Shown here piece after piece: positions 11,110 to 23,297 of a DNA stretch of 64,000 bases. Origin of the DNA: Anodontia alba (lineage: Eukaryota > Mollusca > Bivalvia > Lucinida > Lucinidae); the NCBI GenBank assembly GCA_964016985.1, contig OZ024830.1, forward strand, positions 13,708,295-13,772,294, in the 5' to 3' direction. Within the stretch, counting starts at the first letter, position 1, and the number at the start of each line of letters is the position of its first letter. Under the pieces are notes generated by a model. It saw only the letters and a program-made list of their open reading frames with translations, was not told the DNA's origin and did not search any database. The position numbers and the translations under genes are program-made.

Positions 11110-11380
11110 CTCACGAAAACATGCCTATATAATTTTGACCCCTTTAAACCCCACTTTTATATAGTAAAACTGGAGTTTACAGGGGTATACATTACTTTTC
11201 TTATTTCTGCTCAAAAACATAGATTGTGGGCACTCGTTAGAACCTTATCAAGGTGGTTCTAACGAGTACCCACAATCTATATTTTGAGCAGACATAATTG
11301 AAAAAATCAGAATTTTAATCTGAAAATTTTCATTTTTTGGTGGTAAAATTTTCAGTATACGAGCCGTATTTGAATAATGA
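11110..11380. mobile_element. Hairpin MITE, TCACGAAAAcAtGCCTAT family, copy 3
   Basis: Same orientation as copy 1. The left end TCACGAAAACATGCCTATAT is intact; the right end has decayed. The hairpin centre is shortened. Confidence 0.75.
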
Positions 11381-11689
11381 TATCGGGACGATCGGCATGG
11401 AACTCTTCAGGCAATAGAAACCCTGCAAAGTTATGAAATCCGTCATTTTGTCTCATTCGATGGAAGTGATAACCTTGATTTTCTTCGCCTCCAGTAACCA
11501 AATTTTAGCTGGGATATTTAAAAGAATATGTTTATATTCATTAAATCTTCATAATGAGCATTAGAACTGCTTACCAAAAGTAATTGTGTTTTAATATCTT
11601 GACATTCAAGTTTTGTCAACTGATAAATTATTAATCTATAACAATAAAAACCGAGGAAGGTATTCCCATGGTGGGAAAACAATGGCGGC

Positions 11690-12940
11690 TGTGGCCTTAC
11701 AGCTTATCAGATGATCTGAAATCCTCATACTCTTCTATGCCAGAAATTAATATTGATCAGAATGTCGTTCTGAAACTCCTGTCAAAGCTGAATGCTTGAA
11801 AAGCTGCTGGGCCTGACTCAATCAAAGTAATTATCTTAAAAGATTTGAGAAAAAAAAATAACCCCTGTTATCTGTCTACTGTTTGAGAGATCACTTCAAA
11901 ATGGTCAACTGCCTGTTGAATGGATAAAAGCTCAAGTATGCCCCCTCTTTAAAAATGGTAATAAAACTAATCCAGCCAAGTGTAGGCCCATCTCCTTAAC
12001 ATGCGTTGTGTGCATGATGATTGAGCATAGCATTGCATTCAATATCACCAAACACTACACTCAGCATGACATTCTCTATAATCTACAGCACGATTTTCGC
12101 GAAAAATGCTCCTGCGCGACACCTCATTCAATTTGAGGTCGACCTAAGTAGGCAGCTGACCTGGAAAAAACAGATTTAGTGCTTTAGACTACTAAAGCTT
12201 TCGACAAAGTTAATCATTTGAAATTTCTTAAACTTTCAAATTTTGGTGAAAAAGGAAATACTCTATAATCACAAGTTAGGTGTTTCGCAGATGATGCTGC
12301 CGTTTACTTGACTGTGTCTAGCACAGCAGACATTGACATATTCCAACCCGATCTAAACAAAATACAAGGTTGGAAACGAACCTTGGACATGGAGTTTAAC
12401 CCTGGTAAGCCAGGTCCAAATCTCCAGGTTGAGCAGTCCCTTTAAGTCAACTATTTTATGTGTGGTTAGGAACGAGTCTGTGGATTCAGCCACGAGCGTA
12501 GGGGTAAACGTCAGCGCTGACCTCAGCTGGAACCGACACAATTTCATCTACTGCAAACAGAACCTTAGGCTTTGTAAAAAGAAGCATTAACACAAAAATG
12601 AAGACCTAAAAACGCAATAGCATACATTTCTTTGCTACGACTGCAATTTGAGCACGTTTCTTCGATCTGGAGCACTTATACAAAAAAAAAAAAAATAAAT
12701 AAATAAAAAAACAAAAAAAAAAAAATAAAAAAATAAAATAAAATAAAAATTAATAAATAAAATAAAATAAAATAAAAATAGAGAAAATCAAGAAAGTTCA
12801 GCGGCTGGCTGCTGAATGTGTCACAAATGAGCACTCGGTTGGCGGTTGGAGCAGAGACGCTCCGATGCACGCTTTATGATGTTTCACAAGGTAGTCCATG
12901 GCCTCTTCGCTATACCGGTTCCGTCACATTTTTGAATAAT
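11690..12940 (+). pseudogene. Degenerate LINE reverse transcriptase (Jockey/CR1-like)
   Basis: The pieces follow LINE RT order across changing frames. They are VLKLLSKLN-stop-KAAGPDS, then LPVEWIKAQVCPLFKNG, PAKCRPISLTC, TTKAFDKVNH and CFADDAAVYL (the FADD catalytic box). They continue with WKRTLDMEFNPGK and, after an A-rich insert, KKVQRLAAECVTNEH. The segment between the GExG region and the FADD box is missing, so the PQGS motif is deleted. Several frameshifts and stops are present. An A/T-rich low-complexity insert (12679-12781) lies inside the coding remnant. The 3' end of the same LINE is at 13881-14030, beyond an inserted foldback element. Confidence 0.75.
12679..12781. repeat. A-rich low-complexity tract (AAAT/AAAAT)n
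   Basis: About 100 bp of A with scattered T, expanded within the LINE remnant. Confidence 0.9.
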
Positions 12941-13048
12941 CAAAAAGATATACTGGCCACATACATCCTCTCTCATTCAGACATATCCATACGTACATCT
13001 GCTATTATATTCATTTTTTCCCCTGACAATTGTTCTTGGGGGAATCGA

Positions 13049-13880
13049 GACAGTTCCCCGACAAGACAGTTCCCCCGACACGGTTTTTGGAGACAGTTTT
13101 CCGTCAGATTTGAAGACAGTTCCCCGACACTTTTTGAAGACAGTTCCCCGGCCCTTTTGTTCAGTCAAATGACCTGTGACTGATAATTATAATTTTATAA
13201 CTAGTAATTATGGGTTCACCGACGTTTTTGAAGACAGTTCACCGACAGATGTTTTACATTGCATTTATACACCTGATACAAAAGCGTAAGAAATACATGC
13301 GAGTCTATGAGAATATCAGAAAAGTTTATTATTTTTGTACGGGAGTGTATACTTGTAGTTAGGAAATTTTTTTCAGATGTTCATAAATTGTATCGTTTTA
13401 TCTCGGTGATGATTTATAATAATAATGATCCACGTCGTGAGAAAATCTACTAATTGCATGTGCGAACAACAAAGGCGCAAATCAGTCTGCGCATCCGCAC
13501 AGTCTGACCAGCGCCTTTTTTGTTCGCTGCTTGGATAGTATAATTATTTAAGGCTGAAATCTACTTATGGATAACGTACGTGAATTCATTTTCAATCCCC
13601 TTTTTATTGCGAAATAAAGATTTCAGCTGTTTTATAGTCCTGACATCACATCTACTAAGTCGAATCCTGGGAGAGAAAAGGTCCCCGTCAATCACAGGCA
13701 CAAATATTCCAGTCACAATCACTTATCTATAATTAATCTTAATTACCCATAATTACCAATTATAATTATCAGTTACAGGTCATTTGACTTTGAACAAAAG
13801 TGTCGGGGAACTGTCTTCAAATCTGTCAGGGAACCGTCTCCAAAAGCCGTGTCGGGGAACTGTCTTGTCGGGGAACTGTC
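13049..13880. mobile_element. 0.83-kb foldback element with repetitive TIRs, inserted in a LINE
   Basis: The left arm (13049-13215) carries repeated GACAGTTCCCCGACA motifs, then a GTCAAATGACCTGTGACTGA block and AATTATAATT. The right arm (about 13700-13880) is the inverted copy in the same order. The unique middle has no open frame. The flanking LINE sequence is split at its SFFPxTI-like 3' coding region. The arms with internal short repeats resemble a foldback transposon; the class is inferred. Confidence 0.7.
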
Positions 13881-14030
13881 TTGTTCCCGTTCTTGGGAAC
13901 AAATCTCTTGTCCAAGTTTCAGATTTGGACTCTTTCAAATCACGAGTCAGTCAGATCAATCACATTCTTCCATACAGAAGTAGACTGTTTTTATCTGATT
14001 TTAAATTCTTTTTACATTAACTCTGTTATC
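13881..14030 (+). pseudogene. 3' coding end of the split LINE
   Basis: LVQVSDLDSFKSRVSQINH resembles the C-terminal tail of LINE ORF2 proteins (a LDSFK motif shortly before the stop). It continues the remnant that ends near 13048. Confidence 0.5.
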
Positions 14031-15049
14031 TATATTTCACCTTGCTTTTAAACCTTTTTGTCTGCACTTTTTCCCTTTTCTATTCTCTTACTAACACGCC
14101 ATGCGCGCACACATCTTAATAACATGCGTAAGAGGGTTGATGATCATATATAGACAGATAAAGGTAGGTAAACCTAGACATTAGTTATTTAACAAACAAT
14201 TCGCATGTTTTTTGCAGTAAAGTGTATATATATGTGACTATATATTGTGTGTGTGTGTGTGTTGTTGTGGGGTGGGAAGCTTTGCTAAATTCTAACTCGC
14301 CCTTCTGAGATAATGTAGATTGATCTATTTCAGTATAGAAAGACAGAGAAGATAATCGAAACCAAATGTTAAGTTTGGATGTCCAAACAGTATGACATAA
14401 TACTATAATGATACACCATTGGGAAATATTTCATATTGTAACCTCAATACTATGGGAGAGGGTGATATGTTATACCATCCAAGGATGCAGTACTATACCT
14501 TCAAAATATATACGTGCCATGAGAAAATACAGAAGCTAAATTACAGGAATAGTTACAATACCTCAGAATTGTGAGGATAAACATAAACCATGGAGAAATG
14601 CAGTATTCCTCTAGAACAATGGGGTGATAATATATAGTAAATATCCTAAAATTTTGAACACCAAAAATGTCATATGTAAACAGACTGCTCCTGAAAAATA
14701 GGGTATACACTGTTTGCCAATCCACTGAGTATTTTAAGACACAACTGCATTGAAAGTCCGATTAAAACTGAGTGCTTCAGCACAAGGGTTTTTTTTTTTG
14801 TTTTTTTTTTATCAGGACTTCAATGCCCCTGGCAATTATTTTCCGTGTTTTAAAACAAATGTAGATTAAATTTCTTATTACATATACCATAAAAATGACT
14901 TTTAGTCATTCTTTTTACTTAAAAGCCTTTTGAGTCATAGTTTGCTTTAAAGTATAGGTTAGGTGACGTCATGTAATGTTATAAAATGACGTCATTTTTG
15001 CATTGATAATTGCACATTAGGAAATATTTACCAGCAGGAAATACCAACT
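14031..15049. other. Unassigned, with short microsatellites
   Basis: A GT run lies at 14246-14262 and a T-rich run at about 14789-14812. Weak AATACTATA-like motifs at 14390-14620 may be old outliers of the array that starts at about 15050. No gene is seen. Confidence 0.5.
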
Positions 15050-15483
15050 ATATTTCCCCTGAATTCTCGGTCATTATGCTATGTAATATATTGTATTTCC
15101 ACATCATGCAGTCATGCTCACATCCGAGTCATGGGCAATACTGTGATTTCACCTCATGAAGTAATACTATACATCCAAAGGGGCAATACTTTCATCTGAC
15201 CCATAGGTAATTGATTCACAAGCATGAAGTAATACTATACATCTAAAGGGGAAATACCCACATCTGATGCATAGGTAATACTGTGATTCACAAGCATGAA
15301 TACTATAGATTTAAAGGAGAAATACCCACATCTGACCCATAGGTAATACTGTGATTCACAAGCATGAATACTATAGATTTAAAGGGGAAATACCCACATC
15401 TGACCCATAGGTAATACTGTGATCCACAAGCATGAAGTAATACTATACATATAAAGGGAAATACCCACTACATGATGCATAGG

Positions 15484-16783
15484 TACGAGGGCAGTTCAAT
15501 AAGTTCATAGAACTCAGTACTTTTCTATACAATTCAAGATTTCTTTTTTCATTTTTGTACAGTGTAAACCGTTGTCAGTTGAATGATAACAGCCGTTCAG
15601 TCAACAAGTACATTTTTTGCTCTTACTTTTTGTTTGAAAACCTATACCCATAGGCAAAAATGGAAAGTCAGAATATTGAGTTCAGAGCAAGTTCCTCACT
15701 AAGGAGGGTGCAAAGGCCAAAGAAATCCATCGGTGCATGGCTGATGTGTATGGTGATAGTAGCCCAAAGTATTCCACAGAGGCAAAGTGGTCAGCAGAAT
15801 TTAAACGTGGGCGAGACTCCTTAGAAGATGACCCAAGGCCAGGTTGCCCTGCTGATGTCATCAGCCAGGAAATGATCGACCGTGTTGAGATACTTGTGCT
15901 AAACAATCGCCGAATCAAAATTCCCGAACTTGCTTCAGAATGTGGTATGTCTAATGGAAGTGTTTACACTATATTGTGACTATAATCCATGAACATTTAG
16001 GCATGTCAAAAGTATCTGCCAGGTGGGTACCCAGAAACCTGAACATGCAAAATCGTCAGCAAAGGGTAGAGTCAAGTCAAGAACTTCTGAAGTGTACAAT
16101 GCCACTCCAGAAGACTTTCACACTCGTCTTGTAACAGGAGATTAAACTTGGCTTCACCACTGGGACCCAGATACGAAAGAAGTCCATGCAATGGAAGTGC
16201 CCTGGCTCACCCCCACCTAAGAAGTTTCGTACCCAACCATCAGCAAGCAAGGTAATGGCCACGGTGTTTTGGGATTTCAAAGGGGTTATATTGATAGATT
16301 ACAAGCCTGCTGGTACTTCAGTTACAGGAGAATACTACGCCAATGTCATTAAACAATTAAGGGTTGCTATTAAAGAAAAACGAAGGGGAAAGCTAGCTGC
16401 TGGTGTCCTCCTTTTGCATGATAATGCCCCTGTGCACAAGTCCAGAGTTGCACAAGCGGCTATTCGTGAGTGCAAGTTCGAGCAGTTAAATCACCCACCA
16501 TACAGTCCAGACCTGGCCCCAAGTGATTATTATCTGTTTCGAAATTTGAAGTCCCACTTGCGTGGAATGAGATTTCGGGACGATGATGAGCTCAAGGCTG
16601 CTATAGAGGCTTGGTTTGAGGACCAAATAGACGACTTTTATTTCAAAGGCATAGACTGCTTAAAAGAAAAGTGGGCCAAATGCATTGAAGTAAGGGGGAT
16701 TATATTGAAAAATAATGCTGAAGCCATCTTCCAATCTGTGAGTTAAACCCCCGAGTTCTACGAACTTCAATACTCCCCTCGTA
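15484..16783 (+). mobile_element. mariner (Tc1/mariner superfamily) transposon, inactive
   Basis: A 1296-bp element between TA target duplications (15484-15485 and 16782-16783). The left TIR CGAGGGCAGTTCAATAAGTT pairs with the rc right TIR CGAGGGGAGTATTGAAGTTC. Length and termini are typical of mariner. Removing it restores an exact minisatellite junction (GATGCATAGG-TA-ATACTGTG), which proves both ends. Confidence 0.92.
15660..16746 (+). pseudogene. mariner transposase, frameshifted
   Basis: The transposase cuts and pastes the element at TA sites. The start is MESQNIEFRA at 15660, but a frameshift near 15690 moves the helix-turn-helix region to another frame (KFLTKEGAKAKEIHRCMADV and on, to about 15979). 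A SKVSARWVPR motif follows in a third stretch. The first catalytic Asp (VTGD, about 16140) is followed by TAA where Glu is usual. The C-terminal half (16186-16746) is open: LLHDNAPVHKS holds the second Asp and SPDLAPSDYYLF the third, 34 residues apart (DD34D). At least three lesions make it dead. The intact C-terminal half suggests moderate age. Confidence 0.9.
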
Positions 16784-17761
16784 ATACTGTGATTCACAAG
16801 CATGAATACTACACATCTAAAGGGGAAATACTCACATCTGATGCATGAGTAATACTGTAATTCACTAGTATGAAGTAATATTATACCTCTAAAGAGGTAA
16901 AACTCACACCTGACCCATGTATAATATGGTGAGTCTTCAGCATGATGTAATACTATACCTCCATAGGGGAAATATATCTGACCCATGGGAGATGCAGAGA
17001 TTCTTCAGCATGAAGTAATACTATACCTCTAAAGGGGTAATACATATGAACCATAAGTAATACTGAGCAATACTATACTTCCAAAGGGGTAATACAATTA
17101 ACTAACAGCTGACCCATAGGTAATACTGTAATACCTGCATGAATACTAGTAATACGATCCACTAACAGCTGACCCATAGGTAATACTGTAATACCTGCAT
17201 GAATACTATACCTCTTAAACGGAAATACTCATATCTGATGCACGGGTATACTGTAATTCTTTAGCACAAAGTAATACTATACCTCTAAAGGGGAAATAAG
17301 CAGATCTGACCCATGTGTAATATGGTGATTCTTCAGCATGAAGTAATACTATACCTATAAAGGGGAACTACTCACATTTGATCCATGGGTAATACAGTGA
17401 CTCTTCAGCATGAAGTAATACAATACCTATAAAGCAGTAATACACATATCTGACCTATAGGAAATATTGCAATTTACCAGTATAGAGCAATGTTATACCT
17501 CCAAACAAAGAGGTAATGTTGTCCCTCTGAGCAATAAGGTAATAAATAAAGAAAATGATATAACATCGTAAGTGTGATATTAAACTATTTTATTACAAAA
17601 TGTCAACAATGATATAAGTTCTGCGCATTTAAACTACAATAATATTAGTGGACCTTGAGGAGGGCAACTGAGGAAAAATTGAACATAGTCTACATGTGAA
17701 CAGTGAAAACCAGACCCACCTGCACATGTTAGTATTCTGGTCAGAATCACTGTTCACATAA

Positions 17762-17980
17762 TTAACCCGTTTGAGCCTGACATCCCATAAAAGGGACATG
17801 GGCAAGCAGTGTAGACCCAGATCAGACACCGCAAAACATTGCATCTGATCAGGGTCTACATTGTACAGGAATTTCTGTAAAACATGGTAATGATTAAAAC
17901 TTATCAGACACCCCTTTTACTGGAAATGGACCAGTCCAAAGAGTTAAGGTAGAAGAACCCACTCAGCATAAATGGGTTAA
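17762..17980. mobile_element. TTAA-flanked MITE, AACCC(A)TTTATGCC family, copy 2
   Basis: TTAACCCGTTTGAGCCTGAC at the left, CATAAATGGGTTAA at the right. The core palindrome includes CAGTGTAGACCCAGATCAGA. Confidence 0.8.
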
Positions 17981-18051
17981 AGGATCATGTTGGTTTTTCC
18001 TCAGCACATCTAATAATAGCTGGATCACAGCAAACATTACTGTAATTATCT

Positions 18052-18277
18052 TTAACCCATTTATGTCGAGTGGACTCTTCTACCAAAACTCTTTGGACCG
18101 CTCTGTTTCCATTAGTAGGGTTTCTAGTTAGAATTTATTATTACGTTTTACAGAAATTCCTGTTTTTAATGCAAACAGTGCAGACCCTGATCAGATGCTG
18201 CATTCTGCAGCATCTGTTCTAGGTCTGCACTGTTTGCCAATTACTCTTTTGGGGGTTTCCTGACTAAAATGGGTTAA
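18052..18277. mobile_element. TTAA-flanked MITE, AACCC(A)TTTATGCC family, copy 3
   Basis: It starts TTAACCCATTTATGTCGAGT, ends AAAATGGGTTAA, and has core GCAAACAGTGCAGACCCTGA. It lies only 72 bp from copy 2 and in the opposite orientation. Confidence 0.85.
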
Positions 18278-19047
18278 CCTAGCTCTAGATAAGACAAGTA
18301 GCAGGTAAAAATATCTTTCTCCTTTCTCCATGAAAAATATATTGTGGGTACTCACTAGAAGCATCTCACCAACATAGATATGTTTTCAGGGAGAAATAAG
18401 AAAAGTATCATTACTTTTTAGTTGAAAAAAAATGCCTCATACAGAGCTATGCTTTGTCCTTACAGACTTGTCCACTTGATCACCTGACCAACAGTGAAGA
18501 CTGAGATCAACTTGCAAATCTCCACAGTTTGAACAGTCCTCTGTTTAAGCCATGGATTTCATGTTGTTTGTAATCTATTCCTACAAACAGGGAAACTGAT
18601 CAGACTGCAGATATGCAGGACGATCTGAGTCTTCACTGTTTGATCTGAGTCTTCACTGTTTGACCTGTCTTCACTGTTTGACCTGTCTTCACTGTTTGAA
18701 CATATCACCAGTAAATTTTGAAGTCACCCAACTCCTTTGAAGGTTAAACTTTAGCACTCTAAGTCAATTTAGCAGGTCACAAAAATGAGATTTTTTTTTC
18801 TTATTTTTCCAATAAAATGGGGCTTATTTATCTCTGAATTATTTAAATAAAATTTTCAGCTGTATTTTCTGGAGGAAACATAAGAGAAATCATTTGAAGT
18901 GCTATCTGTTGGTATCTAAATAAATCCTTTCAGCCAGACAGCTTTACAAAGTGTAGATCAGGCTGTCTGAGTCAACACATCCACATCTACACTCATCACT
19001 CCAGATAGGAGGAGGTGTCTGGTAAATATGTTCCTTATTGCTCCACA
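18278..19047. other. Decayed hairpin-MITE remnant and short direct repeats
   Basis: A partial copy of the ATATGTTGTGGGTACTCATT hairpin family lies at 18325-18415. A roughly 20-bp repeat (GATCTGAGTCTTCACTGTTT) is repeated four times at 18620-18698. No gene is seen. Confidence 0.55.
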
Positions 19048-19332
19048 AGTTTACGGCCCAGTCAACCCATCAGTCTTTTCGAGTCAGTCAACTGACCTAA
19101 CCACACTTTTCCTGGGCAGGCTTAGTCCTCTAAGCAGTTAACCAGTATTTGTGTAATTATTCTTTTGCCAGAAACTGACAACTGCCCTTCTTGAATCAGC
19201 CAAAGGGTGACCATAGAAAATATTTCATCATCAATCTCCACAAAAGAAAGTTGCTGGATGCAGCGGGGATCAAATCCCCAACCTTCTTATCACCAGTTGA
19301 ACGAGCATCCGACTGAGCCACCAAGGCCAGCT
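19048..19332 (-). mobile_element. tRNA-derived SINE (family S1), copy 1
   Basis: On the minus strand the element opens with a tRNA-like head (TGGTGGCTCAGTCGG as A box, GGGGATTTGATCCC as B box). A conserved body follows with TTCTTGTGGAGATTG and GGTTAACTGCTTAGAGGACT. Other copies are at 30163, 35126, 39661 and 46983. Confidence 0.8.
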
Positions 19333-19550
19333 CTTACCACTTCATTCTTTTTTATCTCTGACTGGCACTACTATATGCAGCAGCAGTTGTGTCCTAATTC
19401 AAAGATTAAAAAGGGGTAAAAGAGTAAAGCCTGTTGAAGGTTAACGCTTAGAATGTCAGGTAGGTATTTCAGCAGACAAAATTTAGGTAACAATATGCAT
19501 GAAATGTCAAAGCCTATTTCTCAGGAAAATAAGAAACTAGACAAAGTGCC
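19333..19550. other. Unassigned, with part of a palindromic MITE
   Basis: The stretch 19440-19545 resembles half of the AGCAGACAATATTTTGAAAT family (see 48589). Nothing else is seen. Confidence 0.45.
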
Positions 19551-21362
19551 CAGTGGGGCACGTATACCCCCGAAGAGCGCTACCGCCAGTTTTTAACGAG
19601 CACAAAATATGTAGCTTTGACTCTGGAGATGGTAGGATGGATGAATTCCATGCTGATAGCTATATCCCCTAAACCTCTCTGTAGGAGGATAATAAAATTC
19701 AACAAAAGGTCTTGATGGTATAGCTATATAAACTTAGATGCAATTTTTTTTTACTTTTATATGAAATTTCTAAGTCTGTGACCTTGACCTGAAGGTCATA
19801 CCCTATATCTACCAACATGTCAAATATAAATGAAATTCCTCAAAGGTTCTTGATGGTATAGCTATATAAACTTAAACACAAAAAACTTTGACTTTTTTAT
19901 GAAAATTCTAAGTCTATGACCTTGACCCCAAGGTCACCCCTGGGGTGGGGATGGTGCTAATAAAAACTTTAGACCTAAATCTACCATCATGCCAAATATG
20001 AATGAATTCCATCAAAAGGTCTTCAAAATATGTACAAAGTATGAACAAATAATGTTTCAAAGGACGGACGGACAGACAAAAAGATTTCTTTCTGATAGCT
20101 ATATCCGCTCAACCTTTCAGTTAAGGGATAATGAAATTTAATAAAAGATCTTGATGATATGGCTATATAAACTTAAACGCAAAAATTTTTACTTTTATAT
20201 GAAAATTCTAAGTTTGTGACCTTGAACTCGGTCACACCCGGGGTGGGGATCATGCGGAGTAAGACGCTAGGCCGATATCTACCAACATGTAAAATATAAA
20301 TGAAATTCCTCAAGGTCTTGATGATACAGCTATATAAACTTAAACACAAAAAACTTTGACTTTTTTATGAAAATTCTAAGTCTGTGACCTTGACCCTAAG
20401 GTCACCCCCAGGGAGGGGATGGTGCTGATAAAAACCTAAGACCTATATATACCATCATGCCAAATATGAATGAAAACCATCAAAGGGTCTTCAAAATATG
20501 AGTTCTTATAACATTTAACGCAAAAACTTTGACCCTAAGACAAAAAAAAAAGTATGAACGAATAATACTTCAACGGACTGACGGACAGATGAACAGATTC
20601 CTTGCTGATAGCTATATCAGCTCAACCTTTCAGTTAGGGGATAATGAAATTTAATAAAAGGTCTTGATGATATGGCAATATAAACTTAAACGCAAATATT
20701 TTTACTTTTATATGAAAATTCTAAGTTCGTGACCTTGACCTCGGTCACATCCAGGGTGGGGATCATGCGGAGTAAGATGCTAGGCCGACATCTACCAACA
20801 TGTCAAATATAAATGAAATTCCTGAAGGGTCTTGATGATATAGCTATATAAACTTAAACACAAAAAACTTCGACTTTTTTTACTAAAATTCTAAGTCCGT
20901 GACCTTGTTCCCAAGGTCACCCCCGGGGTGGGAATGGTGCTGATAAAAACTTTAGACCTATATCTACCAACATGCCATATATGAATGAAATCCATCAAAG
21001 GGTCTTTAAAATATGAGGTCTTATAAACTTTAACACAAAAACTTTGACCCTGTGACTTTTTTACAAAAATTCAAAGTCCGTGACCTTGTTCCCAAGGTCA
21101 CCCCGGGGTGGGGATGGTGCTGATAAAAACTTTAGACCTATAACTACCATCATGCCATATATGAACAAAATCCATCAAAGGGTCTTCAAAATATGAGGTC
21201 TTATAAACTTTAACGCAAAAACTTTGACCCTGTGACGGAAAGACGAACAAACGAACGAACGAATGTACGAACGAACGAACGTACGTACGAACGAACGAAC
21301 GGACGAACGGAAAAGCGAAAACTATATACGCCCACATACTTCGTATGTCGGGGGTATAAAAA
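19551..21362. mobile_element. Tandem-repeat element T4 with subterminal inverted repeats and (CGAA)n
   Basis: The left end holds GTATACCCCCGAAGAG; the right end holds CTTCGTATGTCGGGGGTATA, its inverse. Between them is a compound array of roughly 155-190-bp units. Each carries TGACCTTGACC, GGTCACCCC-GGGGTGGGGAT, TAGCTATATAAACTTAAAC and ATGAATGAAATCCATCAAA. A CGAA/CGTA tetranucleotide tract (21240-21312) precedes the right end. No transposase is seen; the build fits a non-autonomous Helitron/Helentron-type element. Confidence 0.65.
21240..21312. repeat. (ACGA)n tetranucleotide tract
   Basis: Imperfect ACGA/ACGT repeats near the right end of the T4 element. The minus-strand frame (FVRSFVRTYVRSF) is an artefact. 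Confidence 0.9.
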
Positions 21363-21867
21363 TGTTGCCAATTTGTCATCTGCTGACTTAGCTTAGCGAG
21401 TAGTAAAGGTTAAAGTGCACACACTAACAAATACAACATCTTTGTGAAATAATTTGACTATTGCTTTTGAAATATTATTAGCTAAAACTATAGCTTATGT
21501 GCTGATATACCACTCAAAGCAGTTCACAGTACTTTGCTTTTTTTCATTCTCAGAACCAAACAGCTGGGCGAACATATATGAGCCAACATACAAAACAAGG
21601 GACTTTATGGTTTTCTAATATGCGTTCTTCAAATGCACATGCACAGTTCCCTATTTGGGCTACAGACATGCATTTTTTTCCTGAAGCGTCCTCAAGGTCC
21701 TCACATGTTTGAGAACAGCAAAGGCTCTCGTGAGACTACGCTTATTTATACGCAGGCTCATCTGAGCCTTTGTTGATCACAAATGTGATCAGTTCCCTTT
21801 TCTCATGTGCTGGCTCATTTGTCAGTTAGATATTTGTGTATGTAAACTATGCTCTTCACCCATCAAA
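21363..21867. other. Unassigned non-coding
   Basis: No supported feature. The short inverted motif around 21770 (TTGATCACAAATGTGATCAG) is the only structure seen. Confidence 0.45.
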
Positions 21868-22178
21868 CAAGAAAAAAAAACAAGAGGGCCAAAATGGCCC
21901 TGTATTGCTCATCTGATTACCAGACAAGTTTCGAGTCAGTTGAACTTTTGGTTCCAGAGAAGAAATTCAATATAGATTTTCAAGATGGCGGCAATGTTGG
22001 CCATCTTGAATTTCCAATCACTATTTTTGATCACCTAGATGCTCCCTACCAAGTTTCGAGTCAACTGGCCCAGGGGTGTAGGAGGAGTATGCTTTTAATG
22101 CAAATTGTTGATGCCGCACGACGAATGACACACTATGGACATTGACTGACCACAATAGCTCACCTTGAGGTGAGCTAA
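21868..22178 (+). mobile_element. Short interspersed element T6, AACAAGAGGxCC...GAGCTAAAA family
   Basis: The left end AACAAGAGGGCCAAAATGG is followed by TTGCTCATCTGA. The right end is the hairpin TAGCTCACCTTGAGGTGAGC plus TAAAA. Inside is the AAGATGGCGGC...GCCATCTTGAA palindrome. The 5' arm is an inverted copy of the 3' stem. A longer relative is at 51843. Confidence 0.7.
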
Positions 22179-23103
22179 AAGGTGTTAACAAAGAAGCATT
22201 GGCTACAAAAACTAAATGGTTTATTCCCGCTCTGTCTAATACCATTTGTCTACTATTTCGACAATTTTTCTCATTCGGTCTACTCACACATTCCAATTTT
22301 GTCTACTGTGGGTGTTTTCACACCTATGCACCCTACTCAAGATCACAATGGTGGTATAAACCTATATCATACAGGTTAAACATGACAATCAAGTAGAGTA
22401 ACCTTAGATCTAGATCAGACTTAAGGAAGTTGGTCTGGTTTTAACCAATTGGTATGCCTGTTTCCCTTATTTTCTATTCTCATCTATTCTGTGTAGAAAA
22501 CATGGGAATCAGGCAAATCAACTAGCGTAGACTCACATCACATTTGAGAATGTATCTGTGTCAATCGTATAAAGTATATTTGAATAGTTTTGGTCCAGAT
22601 CTTGGTCATTATATAGAAAAATAAAAAGTAGATGAATGGAATTACACTCAGAAATGGAGTAGACAAAATTCAAATAAAAATAGTAGACCTAATGGGAACA
22701 GATGAAATGAGAAGTTACCAACTCAACATCATAACATCATTTTGACTGCAGGCATCTGTCATGCCACAGCAATGTCAAGTTATCAGATGGAAACAAAGTG
22801 CAGACAAATGGACAGGAACTGAAACTTGAAATGTAAAAAAGTGTGACAATTTGATAAGATGTCTAACAGATGCTGTCTGAGTGGCAAACACTGCAAATCC
22901 TGATCAAACAGCTCTCTGGCAATTTTTCATGACAGGGATTTCTTTTAATCACATATTAGTCCTTAATTATTATGAGTACAAATTTTACCTAACAAAAGAA
23001 TTACTAGTTACTACTAGCTGTTTCCATTTCTCTATATAAAGATACAAAACTACTGTTTTTATTTACTCTTAATACATGTATTGGGACACATTAACTACAA
23101 ATA
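22179..23103. other. Unassigned non-coding
   Basis: No gene is supported. A 25-codon open stretch after an AG at 22751 was considered and rejected. Confidence 0.4.
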
Positions 23104-23297
23104 TAACCTTGTCCTGCTGAACCCGGGTATACCCTGCCTTTGCAAACACTATAGATCCCAATCAGTTGGCTTCCAACTGATCTGGATCTACACTGTTTGT
23201 CACTGATTATTTGAATTTGTATGAACCAAGTATTCAGATTGGCTGAAAATTAGAAGTGGGAGTGGCATCTTAATTTATTCAGCATGACAAGGGTTAA
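23104..23297. mobile_element. TTAA-type MITE, AACCCTTGTCCTGCTGAA family, copy 1
   Basis: AACCTTGTCCTGCTGAACCC at the left, CAGCATGACAAGGGTTAA at the right. The core pairs AACACTATAGATCCCAATCA with GATCTGGATCTACACTGTTT. Confidence 0.8.

Larger units (their letters stand above)
15050..17560. repeat. Minisatellite array, about 70-bp unit, interrupted by a mariner
   Basis: The units carry AATACTATACCTCTAAAGGG, CTCACATCTGACCCAT and GGTAATACTGTGATTC. About 6 units precede the mariner (15050-15483) and about 11 follow it (16784-17560). Units differ by point changes and small indels. Confidence 0.85.

Noticed and set aside
12818..13183. 121-codon plus-strand frame
   Set aside because: Joins the LINE remnant to the repetitive foldback arm; not a protein.
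15050..17560. A CRISPR-like array
   Set aside because: Units are contiguous with no distinct spacers, and all other evidence is eukaryotic; it is a minisatellite.
22752..22829. A 25-codon open stretch with stop after a TTTGACTGCAG acceptor-like site, a possible terminal exon
   Set aside because: Too short, no recognised motif and no partner exon; open frames of this size are expected by chance.
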